Assembly: GCA_020201235.1 (NCBI GenBank)
Contig: JAIVHD010000309.1
Span: 1-8,125 of the forward strand
Direction: 5' to 3'
Length of the DNA: 8,125 nucleotides
Source of the DNA: Lysobacteraceae bacterium
GTDB lineage: Bacteria; Pseudomonadota; Gammaproteobacteria; Xanthomonadales; Wenzhouxiangellaceae
The position numbers and the translations under genes were made by a program. Positions within the stretch are counted from its first letter, which is position 1. The number at the start of each line of letters is the position of its first letter. Of this stretch, positions 1-5,698 are shown in pieces. Below the pieces are notes generated by a model that was not told the DNA's origin, searched no databases, and worked only from the letters and a program-made list of their open reading frames with translations.

Positions 1-154
1 GCAGAAACCCCGCGCCGGCAATTTTGGGCACGACCAGACCCAGGGCAAGCGCACTAAACAAGATGAGCGCCGACCAGCGCGCAAGCCAGCTTGATCGATC
101 AACCGGTGCTCGGCCGCGCGGCACGGGTGCCGGGTCGGCACGAGACAGCGACAT
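1..154 (-). CDS. Partial membrane protein, N-terminal 51 residues (possibly O-antigen ligase-like)
   Basis: An open frame starts at an ATG whose first base is 154 and runs off the left edge of the window. It begins MSLSRADPAPVPRGRAPVD: a cytoplasmic-looking tail of about 25 residues rich in Pro and Arg, then an Arg/Trp-flanked hydrophobic stretch (about residues 27-43) that looks like a first transmembrane helix. The ATG lies five bases after the stop codon of the upstream zinc-finger gene, so the two are probably cotranscribed and may be translationally coupled. The only Shine-Dalgarno candidate is a weak GAAG inside the end of that gene. In proteobacteria, small CHCC zinc-finger genes often sit beside lipopolysaccharide genes, so an O-antigen ligase or similar polytopic envelope protein is a reasonable guess. 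The visible part carries no diagnostic motif, so the function is not established. Confidence 0.6.
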   Translation of the reverse strand, partial: MSLSRADPAPVPRGRAPVDRSSWLARWSALILFSALALGLVVPKIAGAGFL

Positions 155-159
155 GCGGG

Positions 160-366
160 TCAGTCTTCGAGCCGAAATTCAGAACCGCAGTACGGGCATT
201 TGGCCTGACCAGTTTTTTGAATCGGAAGATAGACTCGGGGATGGGAATTCCACAAGGCCATGTCGGGCGTCGGGCAGCTCAAGGGTAAGTCCTTCCGGCG
301 AACGCTGTAATGACTCTGCGCATTGGCCGGCTGCTTGCCCCTGGACGGATCAGTTGAAGTGTTCAC
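160..366 (-). CDS. CHCC-type zinc-finger domain protein (zf-CHCC family)
   Basis: A 68-residue protein. The conserved zf-CHCC core is clear: LPLSCP around residues 27-32, MALWNSHPRVYLP around 36-48, and KCPYCG at 56-61. The four presumed zinc ligands are Cys31, His42, Cys57 and Cys60 (C-x10-H-x14-C-x2-C). The family is related to the zinc-binding region of the NDUFS6 subunit of mitochondrial complex I. The free-standing bacterial proteins of about 60-70 residues have no well-established role. The start is GTG at 366. No in-frame ATG lies between it and the upstream in-frame TAA (nine codons before the GTG), so GTG is the best choice although the ribosome-binding site is weak. The first 20 residues are variable linker. 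The next gene starts 5 bp downstream of the stop. The family call is very secure; the biological role is not known. Confidence 0.93.
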   Translation of the reverse strand: MNTSTDPSRGKQPANAQSHYSVRRKDLPLSCPTPDMALWNSHPRVYLPIQKTGQAKCPYCGSEFRLED

Positions 367-400
367 GATGTCTGGCTGCCTGAGAGTTTGGCATTATTTT

Positions 401-439
401 ACCCGGATTATTCGCAAGCTGTCCGTCGAGGCTCCGGGT
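401..439 (-). repeat. 7-bp inverted repeat between the 346-residue gene and the zinc-finger gene
   Basis: Read on the minus strand, ACCCGGA and TCCGGGT form a perfect 7-bp stem (433-439 with 401-407) around a 25-nt loop, in the 93-bp gap between the two genes. It is followed by TAAAATAATG rather than a T-tract, so it is not a standard intrinsic terminator. The TAAAAT at 396-401 resembles a -10 box, but no convincing -35 lies 16-18 bp upstream. It may be a weak transcript structure or chance in GC-rich DNA. Confidence 0.25.
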
Positions 440-459
440 CAGTCCGGCGGCGGGCCCGG

Positions 460-1500
460 TCAGTTCGAGCCGGTCGTGCAATCGAGCTCTGCGGCCGGAT
501 CGACCGTGATCAGCGAGCCAAGGACAAGCTGGGGTGGCGCGACTGCCTTACCGCGAACCCTGACCCGCATCCACTCCGGCACAACCCGGCCGCGCAATGT
601 AACCCGGTAGCCCAACGCACCCGGCCGGGGCAACTCGAGCCCGGCTTGCGCGGTTAAGTCGGCCAGCCGTTGCGGCAGAACCCGCACGGCATGGGTGCCG
701 CAGGCCTCAAAGGTGCGGCTCTCGGCCGCCGCGATCCGGCCGCTGTAAAGCGGACCGGGCTCGACCGGCTGCAGCCGGCGCTCGAGCATCGAATAAACCA
801 GCGCGTCAAGAGTTTTAAAGGGTGCCTCGCTCAGGTGAGGGCATTGCAGGCCGTTTTTCGGGCAATCGGCACGGGGCCCGGACTCGGCGGTCGCTTCATT
901 GGTTACCACCCGGTGGCTCGGTCCGAAACCAGTCTCGACCATGCGCGTCCAGCCGATTTGCTCGGCCGGCAAATCGATTGCCGGGCCGGCCAACTCGCTG
1001 TGCCCGGGCGGCGCTTGCAGCCAAGAGCCGAAATCCGGAAGCCGCTGCGACAGCAGGGCCCAGTCCGGCGGAGAATGAAATCTTGCGCGGCAGTATCCGA
1101 TGGCGTCGGCGCGCACGAATCGATCACAGCGTCCGGCCAGCCAGAATCGCGCAACATCGTGCGTGGTCTTGTCGGGTGCGGCGAACAGCACCAGGTCGAG
1201 CGACCGGATGGGCCAGAAAAACAGCCACTCACCGTCTGCACCGTGTTCGGAATGCATCAGTCGCAGCAATGCATTGACGCCGTCGCTGCGCTTCAATTGC
1301 CAGATGCGCGTCTCGCGCTGCGACGCACCGGGCTCGATCCCGGCCAGCCGCTCAAGACCTGCCGCATCCAGCAGCCGCTGGCGCAATGCCTGCGGCTGAC
1401 CGGCAGCGGAGGTTTGCAGGCCCGGGTCGACTCGGCCCGCTTGCGTAAGTTCGGCCGCGACCGGCAACACGCAGGCCGCCAGTAACAGGGTGACGGCCAC
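460..1500 (-). CDS. Exported hypothetical protein, 346 residues, family not recognised
   Basis: I do not recognise this protein. It starts at GTG (1500), three bases after a GGG that could be part of a ribosome-binding site. The first 16 residues (MAVTLLLAACVLPVAA) are hydrophobic and end in V-A-A, like a signal peptidase I site. LAAC at residues 7-10 also fits a lipobox. Oddly, no basic residue precedes the hydrophobic core. The same frame stays open upstream and would encode an Arg-rich segment (RDRARTGL), but offers only CTG codons as starts. The remainder is soluble-looking, with Trp-rich segments (EWLFFWPIRSLDLVLF at 91-106) and six further Cys at 125, 137, 213, 220, 267 and 341. These could form disulfides outside the cytoplasm. 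It lies 59 bp after the peptidase gene on the same strand. It ends 93 bp before the zinc-finger gene. It is real rather than a shadow: it fills its gap with codon use like its neighbours and begins with a secretion-like N-terminus. A plus-strand frame at 670-1485 is its shadow. Confidence 0.75.
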   Translation of the reverse strand: MAVTLLLAACVLPVAAELTQAGRVDPGLQTSAAGQPQALRQRLLDAAGLERLAGIEPGASQRETRIWQLKRSDGVNALLRLMHSEHGADGEWLFFWPIRSLDLVLFAAPDKTTHDVARFWLAGRCDRFVRADAIGYCRARFHSPPDWALLSQRLPDFGSWLQAPPGHSELAGPAIDLPAEQIGWTRMVETGFGPSHRVVTNEATAESGPRADCPKNGLQCPHLSEAPFKTLDALVYSMLERRLQPVEPGPLYSGRIAAAESRTFEACGTHAVRVLPQRLADLTAQAGLELPRPGALGYRVTLRGRVVPEWMRVRVRGKAVAPPQLVLGSLITVDPAAELDCTTGSN

Positions 1501-1508
1501 CAGCCCTG

Positions 1509-1528
1509 TGCGCGCCCGGTCGCGCGCA
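1509..1528 (-). other. Perfect 7-bp GC hairpin just upstream of the 346-residue gene's start
   Basis: On the minus strand, TGCGCGC (1528-1522) and GCGCGCA (1515-1509) are perfect reverse complements around a 6-nt loop, GACCGG. Only eight bases (CAGGGCTG) separate the stem from the GTG start at 1500, so the candidate ribosome-binding GGG is almost stacked on the hairpin. There is no T-tract, so it is not a standard terminator. It may modulate translation or protect the 5' end of a processed downstream transcript. Chance is possible in GC-rich sequence, but the position is suggestive. Confidence 0.4.
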
Positions 1529-1542
1529 GCTTCAGCCGGCAG

Positions 1543-1564
1543 CCTATCGCGCGAAGCGATCAGG
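1543..1564 (-). other. Hairpin overlapping the peptidase stop codon
   Basis: On the minus strand, CCT-G-ATCGC pairs with GCGAT-AGG around the loop TTCGC, giving an eight-pair stem with one bulged G. The TGA stop codon of the peptidase gene (1562-1560) lies inside the 5' arm. No T-tract follows, so this is more likely an mRNA-stabilising or processing structure, or a weak terminator, than a strong intrinsic terminator. Confidence 0.35.
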
Positions 1565-3665
1565 ACCGCTCGGCCGCCCCGTCAACGCTGCCGAACAGTT
1601 GTTGATGCAGGTAGGCGAAGATCAGCGCACTCAGGTAGGCCCGTTGCTTGAGGTTGGCCGCACCGCCGTGGCCGCCTTCAATGTTTTCGTAATACAGTAC
1701 GTCGTGACCCTGATCGAGCATTTTCGCGACCATCTTGCGCGCATGGCCCGGATGCACGCGGTCATCGCGGGTCGATGTGGTGAAGAATGCGCGCGGGTAT
1801 TGGCTGCCTTCCGAAACGTTCTGGTACGGCGAATACTCGCGGATGTATTGCCACTGGTCCGGGTCGTCGGGGTCGCCGTATTCAGCCATCCAGCTCGCAC
1901 CGGCCAGCAGCTTGTGATACCGCTTCATATCCAGCAGCGGCACCTGGCAGACGACCGCGTTGAACAGTTCCGGACGCTGCACCATAACCGCGCCGACCAG
2001 CAGGCCGCCGTTGCTGCCGCCCTGAATACCGAGGTGTTCGGGCGAGGTGATGCCGCGCTCGATCAGGTCTTCGGACACGGCGATCAGGTCGTCAAAAGCA
2101 CGCTGGCGCTTTTCCTTGAGCGCCGCCTGGTGCCATTTCGGACCAAACTCGCCGCCGCCGCGGATGTTGGCCAGTACGTAGACGCCGCCGCGTTCCAGCC
2201 AGGCCGAGCCGGTCACGCCGGAATAGAACGGCGTGCGCGAAACCTCGAACCCGCCGTAAGCGCCGAGCAGGGTCGGGTTCTGGCCGTTGGCCTCGAAACC
2301 CCGGGGCTTGACCACAAAGTAGGGGATGCGCTCACCGTCGGCCGAAACCGCCTCGTGTTGGGTCACATCCATGCCCTCGCCTTCGAACCAGGCCGGTTCA
2401 GAGCGCACTTGGGTATGCGTATTGGCCACGGCGTCGGCTTCGAACAGGGTCGACGGCGTCAAGAACCCGGTGTAATTGTAGAAAAAGCGATCAGACTTGT
2501 CATCGGCGGTCACGACACTGATCGAGCCCAGTTCCGGCACGTCCAGCGCCTCGTCGTGCCAGCCGTCATCGCCGTGCGTGAAGCGCAGCAGGCGGCCAGC
2601 GACGTTGTCGAGCACGTTGACAATAACGGTCGATTCGGTTGTGGTAACGCCGGAAATCGACGCTCGCGGGTCAGGCTGAAAGACCACGCTCAGCTCCGGT
2701 GCCCCGGCCTCGAAGCTCTCAATCGGAGCCGCGATCAGCGCGCCTTGCTTCCAGGTTTTGCCGGCCACGTCCCAGTCCGATTTCAGCTCGACCAGCAACT
2801 GCCCATCGAGCATGCCGGCCAGCTCGGCGTCCTCGGGAATGGGAATCCGGCGGACCTCACCGTCAATGTAGCGAAAATAATGACGCGAGAAGAAATCGGG
2901 CACCCGGATGATCAGGTCATAGTAATCGTCGCCGTCCCAAAAGCGCACGCCCTGGGAGGCGACGTCAGTCTTTGCACCTTCAAAGATCAACTCGGAGTCC
3001 GCACGGGCCTGGCCTCGCCGCCACAGTCGCACGGTGCGCGGGTAGCCCGAATCGGTCATGTCCTCGGGCTCGAAGGCGGGGCCGTAGAACACACTGTCGC
3101 GATCGCGCCAGCTGATGCCGCTCTTGGACTCGGGCACAGCGAAACCGTCTTCGACGAAGCTGCGGCTTTGCAGGTCGAACTCGCGCCGCACGGTCGCATC
3201 GGCACCGCCGATCGAAAGCCCGACCAGGCAGCGGTCGTAATCCGGATAGCGACAGTCTGAACCGGCCCAGACCCAGTTTTCGTCTTCCGACTCCGCCAGC
3301 CGGTCGACGTCGATGATCACGTCCCAGCCGGTTTCATCGTCGCGATACGAATCCAGCGAGGTCTTGCGCCAGATGCCCCGAACGTGTTCGGCATCGCGCC
3401 AAAAATTATAAACCTCACCACCCATTAGCGACGGGTAGGCAATACGCTCGTCGGACGTCAAAATTTGCAGCGCGCGCTCGTGGATAGGCGCGAACACCGG
3501 CTGCGCTTCGAGCTCGGCAAGCGAGGTTTCATTTTGCCCGCGTGCCCAGGCCAGCGCATTCGGGCCCTCAACGTTTTCGAGCCATAAGTAGGGGTCGTTC
3601 TGCGCCATAGCCAGTCCGGGGGCAGCAAACGCTGCGGTCAGTGCAAGAGTACGGATATTCATCAT
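1560..3665 (-). CDS. Exported prolyl oligopeptidase (S9A family serine peptidase)
   Basis: A 701-residue prolyl oligopeptidase, an enzyme that cuts short peptides after proline. Residues 1-21 form a typical signal peptide with an A-M-A site, so the mature enzyme (from Gln22) is probably periplasmic. The N-terminal part, roughly 25-410, matches the S9 beta-propeller that restricts access to small peptides; DPYLWLE near the N-terminus is typical. The C-terminal alpha/beta-hydrolase domain holds the triad: Ser551 in GGSNGG, Asp634 in TRDDRVHP and His666 in EGGHGG. Also present are Tyr470 (AYGGF, oxyanion hole), Trp592 (stacks on the substrate proline) and Arg636, matching porcine Tyr473, Trp595 and Arg643. 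The 81-residue Tyr-to-Ser spacing is the same as in the pig enzyme. Length is normal for the family and no lesion is seen. Two ATGs stand in tandem (3665, 3662); the first is used here. The upstream GGA is only a modest ribosome-binding site. The gene is divergent from the flavoprotein gene and is the first of four co-directional genes. Confidence 0.96.
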   Translation of the reverse strand: MMNIRTLALTAAFAAPGLAMAQNDPYLWLENVEGPNALAWARGQNETSLAELEAQPVFAPIHERALQILTSDERIAYPSLMGGEVYNFWRDAEHVRGIWRKTSLDSYRDDETGWDVIIDVDRLAESEDENWVWAGSDCRYPDYDRCLVGLSIGGADATVRREFDLQSRSFVEDGFAVPESKSGISWRDRDSVFYGPAFEPEDMTDSGYPRTVRLWRRGQARADSELIFEGAKTDVASQGVRFWDGDDYYDLIIRVPDFFSRHYFRYIDGEVRRIPIPEDAELAGMLDGQLLVELKSDWDVAGKTWKQGALIAAPIESFEAGAPELSVVFQPDPRASISGVTTTESTVIVNVLDNVAGRLLRFTHGDDGWHDEALDVPELGSISVVTADDKSDRFFYNYTGFLTPSTLFEADAVANTHTQVRSEPAWFEGEGMDVTQHEAVSADGERIPYFVVKPRGFEANGQNPTLLGAYGGFEVSRTPFYSGVTGSAWLERGGVYVLANIRGGGEFGPKWHQAALKEKRQRAFDDLIAVSEDLIERGITSPEHLGIQGGSNGGLLVGAVMVQRPELFNAVVCQVPLLDMKRYHKLLAGASWMAEYGDPDDPDQWQYIREYSPYQNVSEGSQYPRAFFTTSTRDDRVHPGHARKMVAKMLDQGHDVLYYENIEGGHGGAANLKQRAYLSALIFAYLHQQLFGSVDGAAERS

Positions 3666-3717
3666 TGATTGAATCCATCAGGAAAAATTCCGATGCTTAT
3701 TTTGCCCGCTTTCTCGG

Positions 3718-3742
3718 CCGAACGCGTGTGTCTGTCGTTCGG
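3718..3742. promoter_or_regulatory. Inverted repeat in a divergent intergenic region (candidate operator)
   Basis: CCGAACG (3718-3724) and CGTTCGG (3736-3742) are perfect reverse complements separated by 11 bp, in the 103-bp gap between the divergent peptidase and flavoprotein genes. Symmetric half-sites about 18 bp apart, centre to centre, fit a dimeric regulator site. It could also be the leader hairpin of one transcript. No convincing -35/-10 pair was found on either strand, so the promoters themselves are not placed. The 3' half-site runs into a run of seven G at 3741-3747. Confidence 0.35.
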
Positions 3743-3749
3743 GGGGGCA

Positions 3750-3770
3750 TCCGGGATAAACTTCCGGGAT
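3750..3770 (+). repeat. 8-bp direct repeat reaching the flavoprotein start codon
   Basis: TCCGGGAT occurs at 3750-3757 and again at 3763-3770, a 13-bp period. The AT of the second copy is the first two bases of the ATG at 3769. The arrangement occupies the place where a Shine-Dalgarno sequence would be expected, and no good one is visible there. It may be a protein-binding site, a small tandem duplication or chance. Confidence 0.4.
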
Positions 3771-4773
3771 GAATTCCGAGCCGATAAGCGGCACTTTTGA
3801 TGTGGTCGTGATCGGCGCTGGTGCAGCCGGGCTAATGTGCGCGATTGCCGCCGGTCAGCGCGGCCGGCGGGTGCTGGTCGCCGATCACGCCAACAAGGTC
3901 GGCAAGAAAATCCTGATGTCCGGTGGCGGCCGCTGCAATTTCACCAACCTGTATTGCGGCCCACACAATTTTCTGTCGGCCAACCCGCATTTTGCCAAGT
4001 CTGCGCTTCGCCGCTACACGCCGCAGGACTTCATCGCGCTGGTCGAAAAACACGGCATCGAATACTACGAGAAAACGCTCGGCCAGCTTTTCTGTGTGAA
4101 CTCCTCGAAGCAAATCGTCGGGCTGCTGCTGGCCGAATGCCGGGCAGCCGGGGTCGAGGTCCGAGCCGACTGCCCACTGGCCATCGAACAACTGGGCCCA
4201 CCCCATAGCGACCTGGCCGGCACCTCGCTGGATACCATCACTACGGCCGGTCAGAGCACTTTTCGCGAAAACATCCTGTTCACCCATCGCGGACTGAGCG
4301 GGCCGGCCATCCTGCAGGCCTCGAGCTACTGGCAGCCCGGGGAACCGCTGGTCATCGACCTGTTTCCCGACCTGGATCTGGGCGCAAAACTTCGCGCCCA
4401 GCGCAAAAGCCACCCGCGCACGGCGCTCAAAACCGTGTTGGCCGAAACACTGACGCGCCGCATCGCCCAGCGCTGGTCCGAGCTGTGGCTGCCGGACAAG
4501 CCGTTGGCCGAGCTCGGCGACCGCGAGATCGAGATCGTCGAATTGCGCTGCAAGGCCTGGACCGTGTGGCCCGACGGCACCGAAGGCTATCGCACTGCCG
4601 AAGTCACGCTGGGCGGCGTCGATACCGATAGCCTGTCTTCGAAAACGATGGAATGCCGCGGATTTCCCGGGCTGTTTTTTATCGGCGAAGTGGTCGACGT
4701 CACCGGCCACCTCGGCGGCCATAACTTTCAGTGGGCCTGGGCCTCTGGACAGGCCGCCGGGGAAGTGGCCTGA
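3769..4773 (+). CDS. yhiN: YhiN/HI0933-family flavoprotein with an apparent internal in-frame deletion
   Basis: A 334-residue member of the NAD(P)/FAD-dependent oxidoreductase family that includes E. coli YhiN and Haemophilus HI0933. The reaction is not firmly known for most members. Residues 11-21 form the dinucleotide-binding GAGAAG motif. Residues 47-60 (KILMSGGGRCNFTN), 102-109 (KTLGQLFC), 166-180 (RENILFTHRGLSGPA), 269-286 (DGTEGYRTAEVTLGGVDT) and 305-327 (IGEVVDVTGHLGG, then FQWAWASG) are classic family blocks. Family members are usually about 390-400 residues. Here the N-terminal part (to about residue 136) joins almost directly to the segment before RENILFTHRG. The usual ATGG-S-P and G-x-x-G-F/Y-G-Y region, with the start of the next domain, is absent. 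About 60-70 residues are therefore missing around codons 135-147 without loss of frame. An FAD-contact element is lost, so activity is doubtful. It could be a decaying gene, an unusual short variant or an assembly error. The start is ATG with no clear ribosome-binding site. Confidence 0.88.
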   Translation: MNSEPISGTFDVVVIGAGAAGLMCAIAAGQRGRRVLVADHANKVGKKILMSGGGRCNFTNLYCGPHNFLSANPHFAKSALRRYTPQDFIALVEKHGIEYYEKTLGQLFCVNSSKQIVGLLLAECRAAGVEVRADCPLAIEQLGPPHSDLAGTSLDTITTAGQSTFRENILFTHRGLSGPAILQASSYWQPGEPLVIDLFPDLDLGAKLRAQRKSHPRTALKTVLAETLTRRIAQRWSELWLPDKPLAELGDREIEIVELRCKAWTVWPDGTEGYRTAEVTLGGVDTDSLSSKTMECRGFPGLFFIGEVVDVTGHLGGHNFQWAWASGQAAGEVA

Positions 4774-4845
4774 CGGCGCGGCAGTAGCACGGATGGTGAA
4801 TCAGGCGGGCTCAAAGACGCAGAACTTGTAGCGCGGGTAAGCTGT

Positions 4846-5622
4846 TTATTCCGGGGTCGCCGAGTCGGGCCAGGCCGAAGCGTCGATGGTTTCGACGTAG
4901 CCATGCCAGGTCGCGTAACCGAGCAACGGAATCACGACGATCAGCCCGAAGCCCGCAGTCGCGAACCCAAGGCCTGTCAGCAGCACGATCATTGCAATCC
5001 AGACCGCCATCGCGGGCTTGTTGCGCAGCACCGCATTGACGCTGGTAACGCAGGCGGTGATCATGTCGACGTCGCGGTCGACGATCATCGGCAGCGAAAA
5101 GGCCGCAGCCGAGAAAGTGACCAACGCGAAGATCGACCCGACCGCCGAGCCAATGCCCAGGAAACGCAGCAGTGCGAACCACTCATGGGTTTCGCCGGCC
5201 GGGAAGAAGACGTGCACCATGACCCCAGCGCGTACCCAGACCAGGAAGATGACCAATAGCACCAGCGCAAACACCAGTGCGTCACGCAGCGCCAGGCGCA
5301 TGCGCTTGATCGAACGTGCAAACGATACCGGCCGGCCTCGCCGGATCTGGCGACTGACCGAGTACAAACCGGTCGCCAGCAACGGCGCGAGGAAGATAAA
5401 GCCCGAAAGCATCGATATCACAAGAACGTAGCTGCCCAGCTTCCAGGCCAGCAGCGAAACGCCAAGGCTGATCGCCAATACCACCAGCCCATAGACCAGA
5501 CTAACCCGCAGGCCGGCACGGTAGTCGCGCCAGCCCCGGGCCAGCCAGCCGAACGCGGCACCGGGCGCAAGCCGATTGCAGGGTGCCGCGAACGCGCGGT
5601 CTTGGTTTGCCTGTTCTGTCAT
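4846..5622 (-). CDS. DUF2189 domain-containing inner-membrane protein
   Basis: A 258-residue polytopic membrane protein resembling the DUF2189 family, common in proteobacteria and without an assigned function. After a soluble N-terminus of about 25 residues comes the family-like segment GWLARGWRDYRAGLRVSLVYGL (25-46). Hydrophobic stretches lie near 41-59, 64-86, 115-138, 157-180 and 204-232, giving five or six helices. The Arg-rich loop (91-113) between the second and third is probably cytoplasmic. The motif LPMIVDRDVDMITA (177-190) and the end GYATWHGYVETI (235-246) are also typical. The ATG at 5622 is supported by GGAG five bases upstream (5631-5628). That GGAG overlaps one arm of a 5-bp inverted repeat (5626-5630 with 5641-5645). 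The gene converges with the flavoprotein gene across 72 bp in which I see no clear terminator, and is divergent from the ABC exporter gene. Confidence 0.88.
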   Translation of the reverse strand: MTEQANQDRAFAAPCNRLAPGAAFGWLARGWRDYRAGLRVSLVYGLVVLAISLGVSLLAWKLGSYVLVISMLSGFIFLAPLLATGLYSVSRQIRRGRPVSFARSIKRMRLALRDALVFALVLLVIFLVWVRAGVMVHVFFPAGETHEWFALLRFLGIGSAVGSIFALVTFSAAAFSLPMIVDRDVDMITACVTSVNAVLRNKPAMAVWIAMIVLLTGLGFATAGFGLIVVIPLLGYATWHGYVETIDASAWPDSATPE

Positions 5623-5698
5623 GCGGTCTCCGTTATCGGCGAGACACGCCGGTCCCGTACACTCGCAACCTTATCCCATCTCGACACGATTGCGTTCC
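5623..5698. promoter_or_regulatory. Divergent promoter region between the DUF2189 gene and the ABC exporter gene
   Basis: These 76 bp separate two divergent starts and must hold or overlap both promoters if each gene is transcribed separately. I find no convincing -35/-10 pair. TTATCG (5633-5638) and TACACT (5658-5663) are the best pair for the exporter gene but are 19 bp apart and weak. GTCTC/GAGAC (5626-5630 and 5641-5645) is a short inverted repeat that would partly pair the ribosome-binding site of the DUF2189 message. Confidence 0.3.

Noticed and set aside
24..383. Plus-strand open frame of 119 codons over the left edge
   Set aside because: It lies antisense to the well-supported zinc-finger gene and the partial membrane protein, has low-complexity Arg/Ser-rich sequence, and shows no family motif.
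350..394. Short minus-strand frame starting with ATG (MPNSQAARHREHFN) overlapping the zinc-finger gene's GTG
   Set aside because: It could be a leader peptide, but it has no ribosome-binding site, and it is in a different frame from the zinc-finger gene. Nothing distinguishes it from chance.
670..1485. Plus-strand open frame of 271 codons antisense to the 346-residue protein
   Set aside because: It is rich in Arg, Gln and Gly, as expected from reading GC-rich coding DNA backwards. The minus-strand frame is longer and has a secretion-like N-terminus.
1599..3260. Plus-strand open frame of 553 codons
   Set aside because: It is a long antisense shadow of the prolyl oligopeptidase gene, whose catalytic motifs leave no doubt about the coding strand.
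3832..4722. Minus-strand open frame of 296 codons
   Set aside because: It is antisense to the flavoprotein gene and shows no recognisable domain.
4774..4845. Possible terminator or small RNA between the convergent flavoprotein and DUF2189 genes
   Set aside because: I found no stem longer than 5 bp with a T-tract on either strand, and no promoter-like sequence.
5576..5698. Extended N-terminus for the ABC exporter, starting at 5576
   Set aside because: The extra 41 residues would overlap the start of the divergent DUF2189 gene, carry no transporter-like features, and lack a ribosome-binding site.
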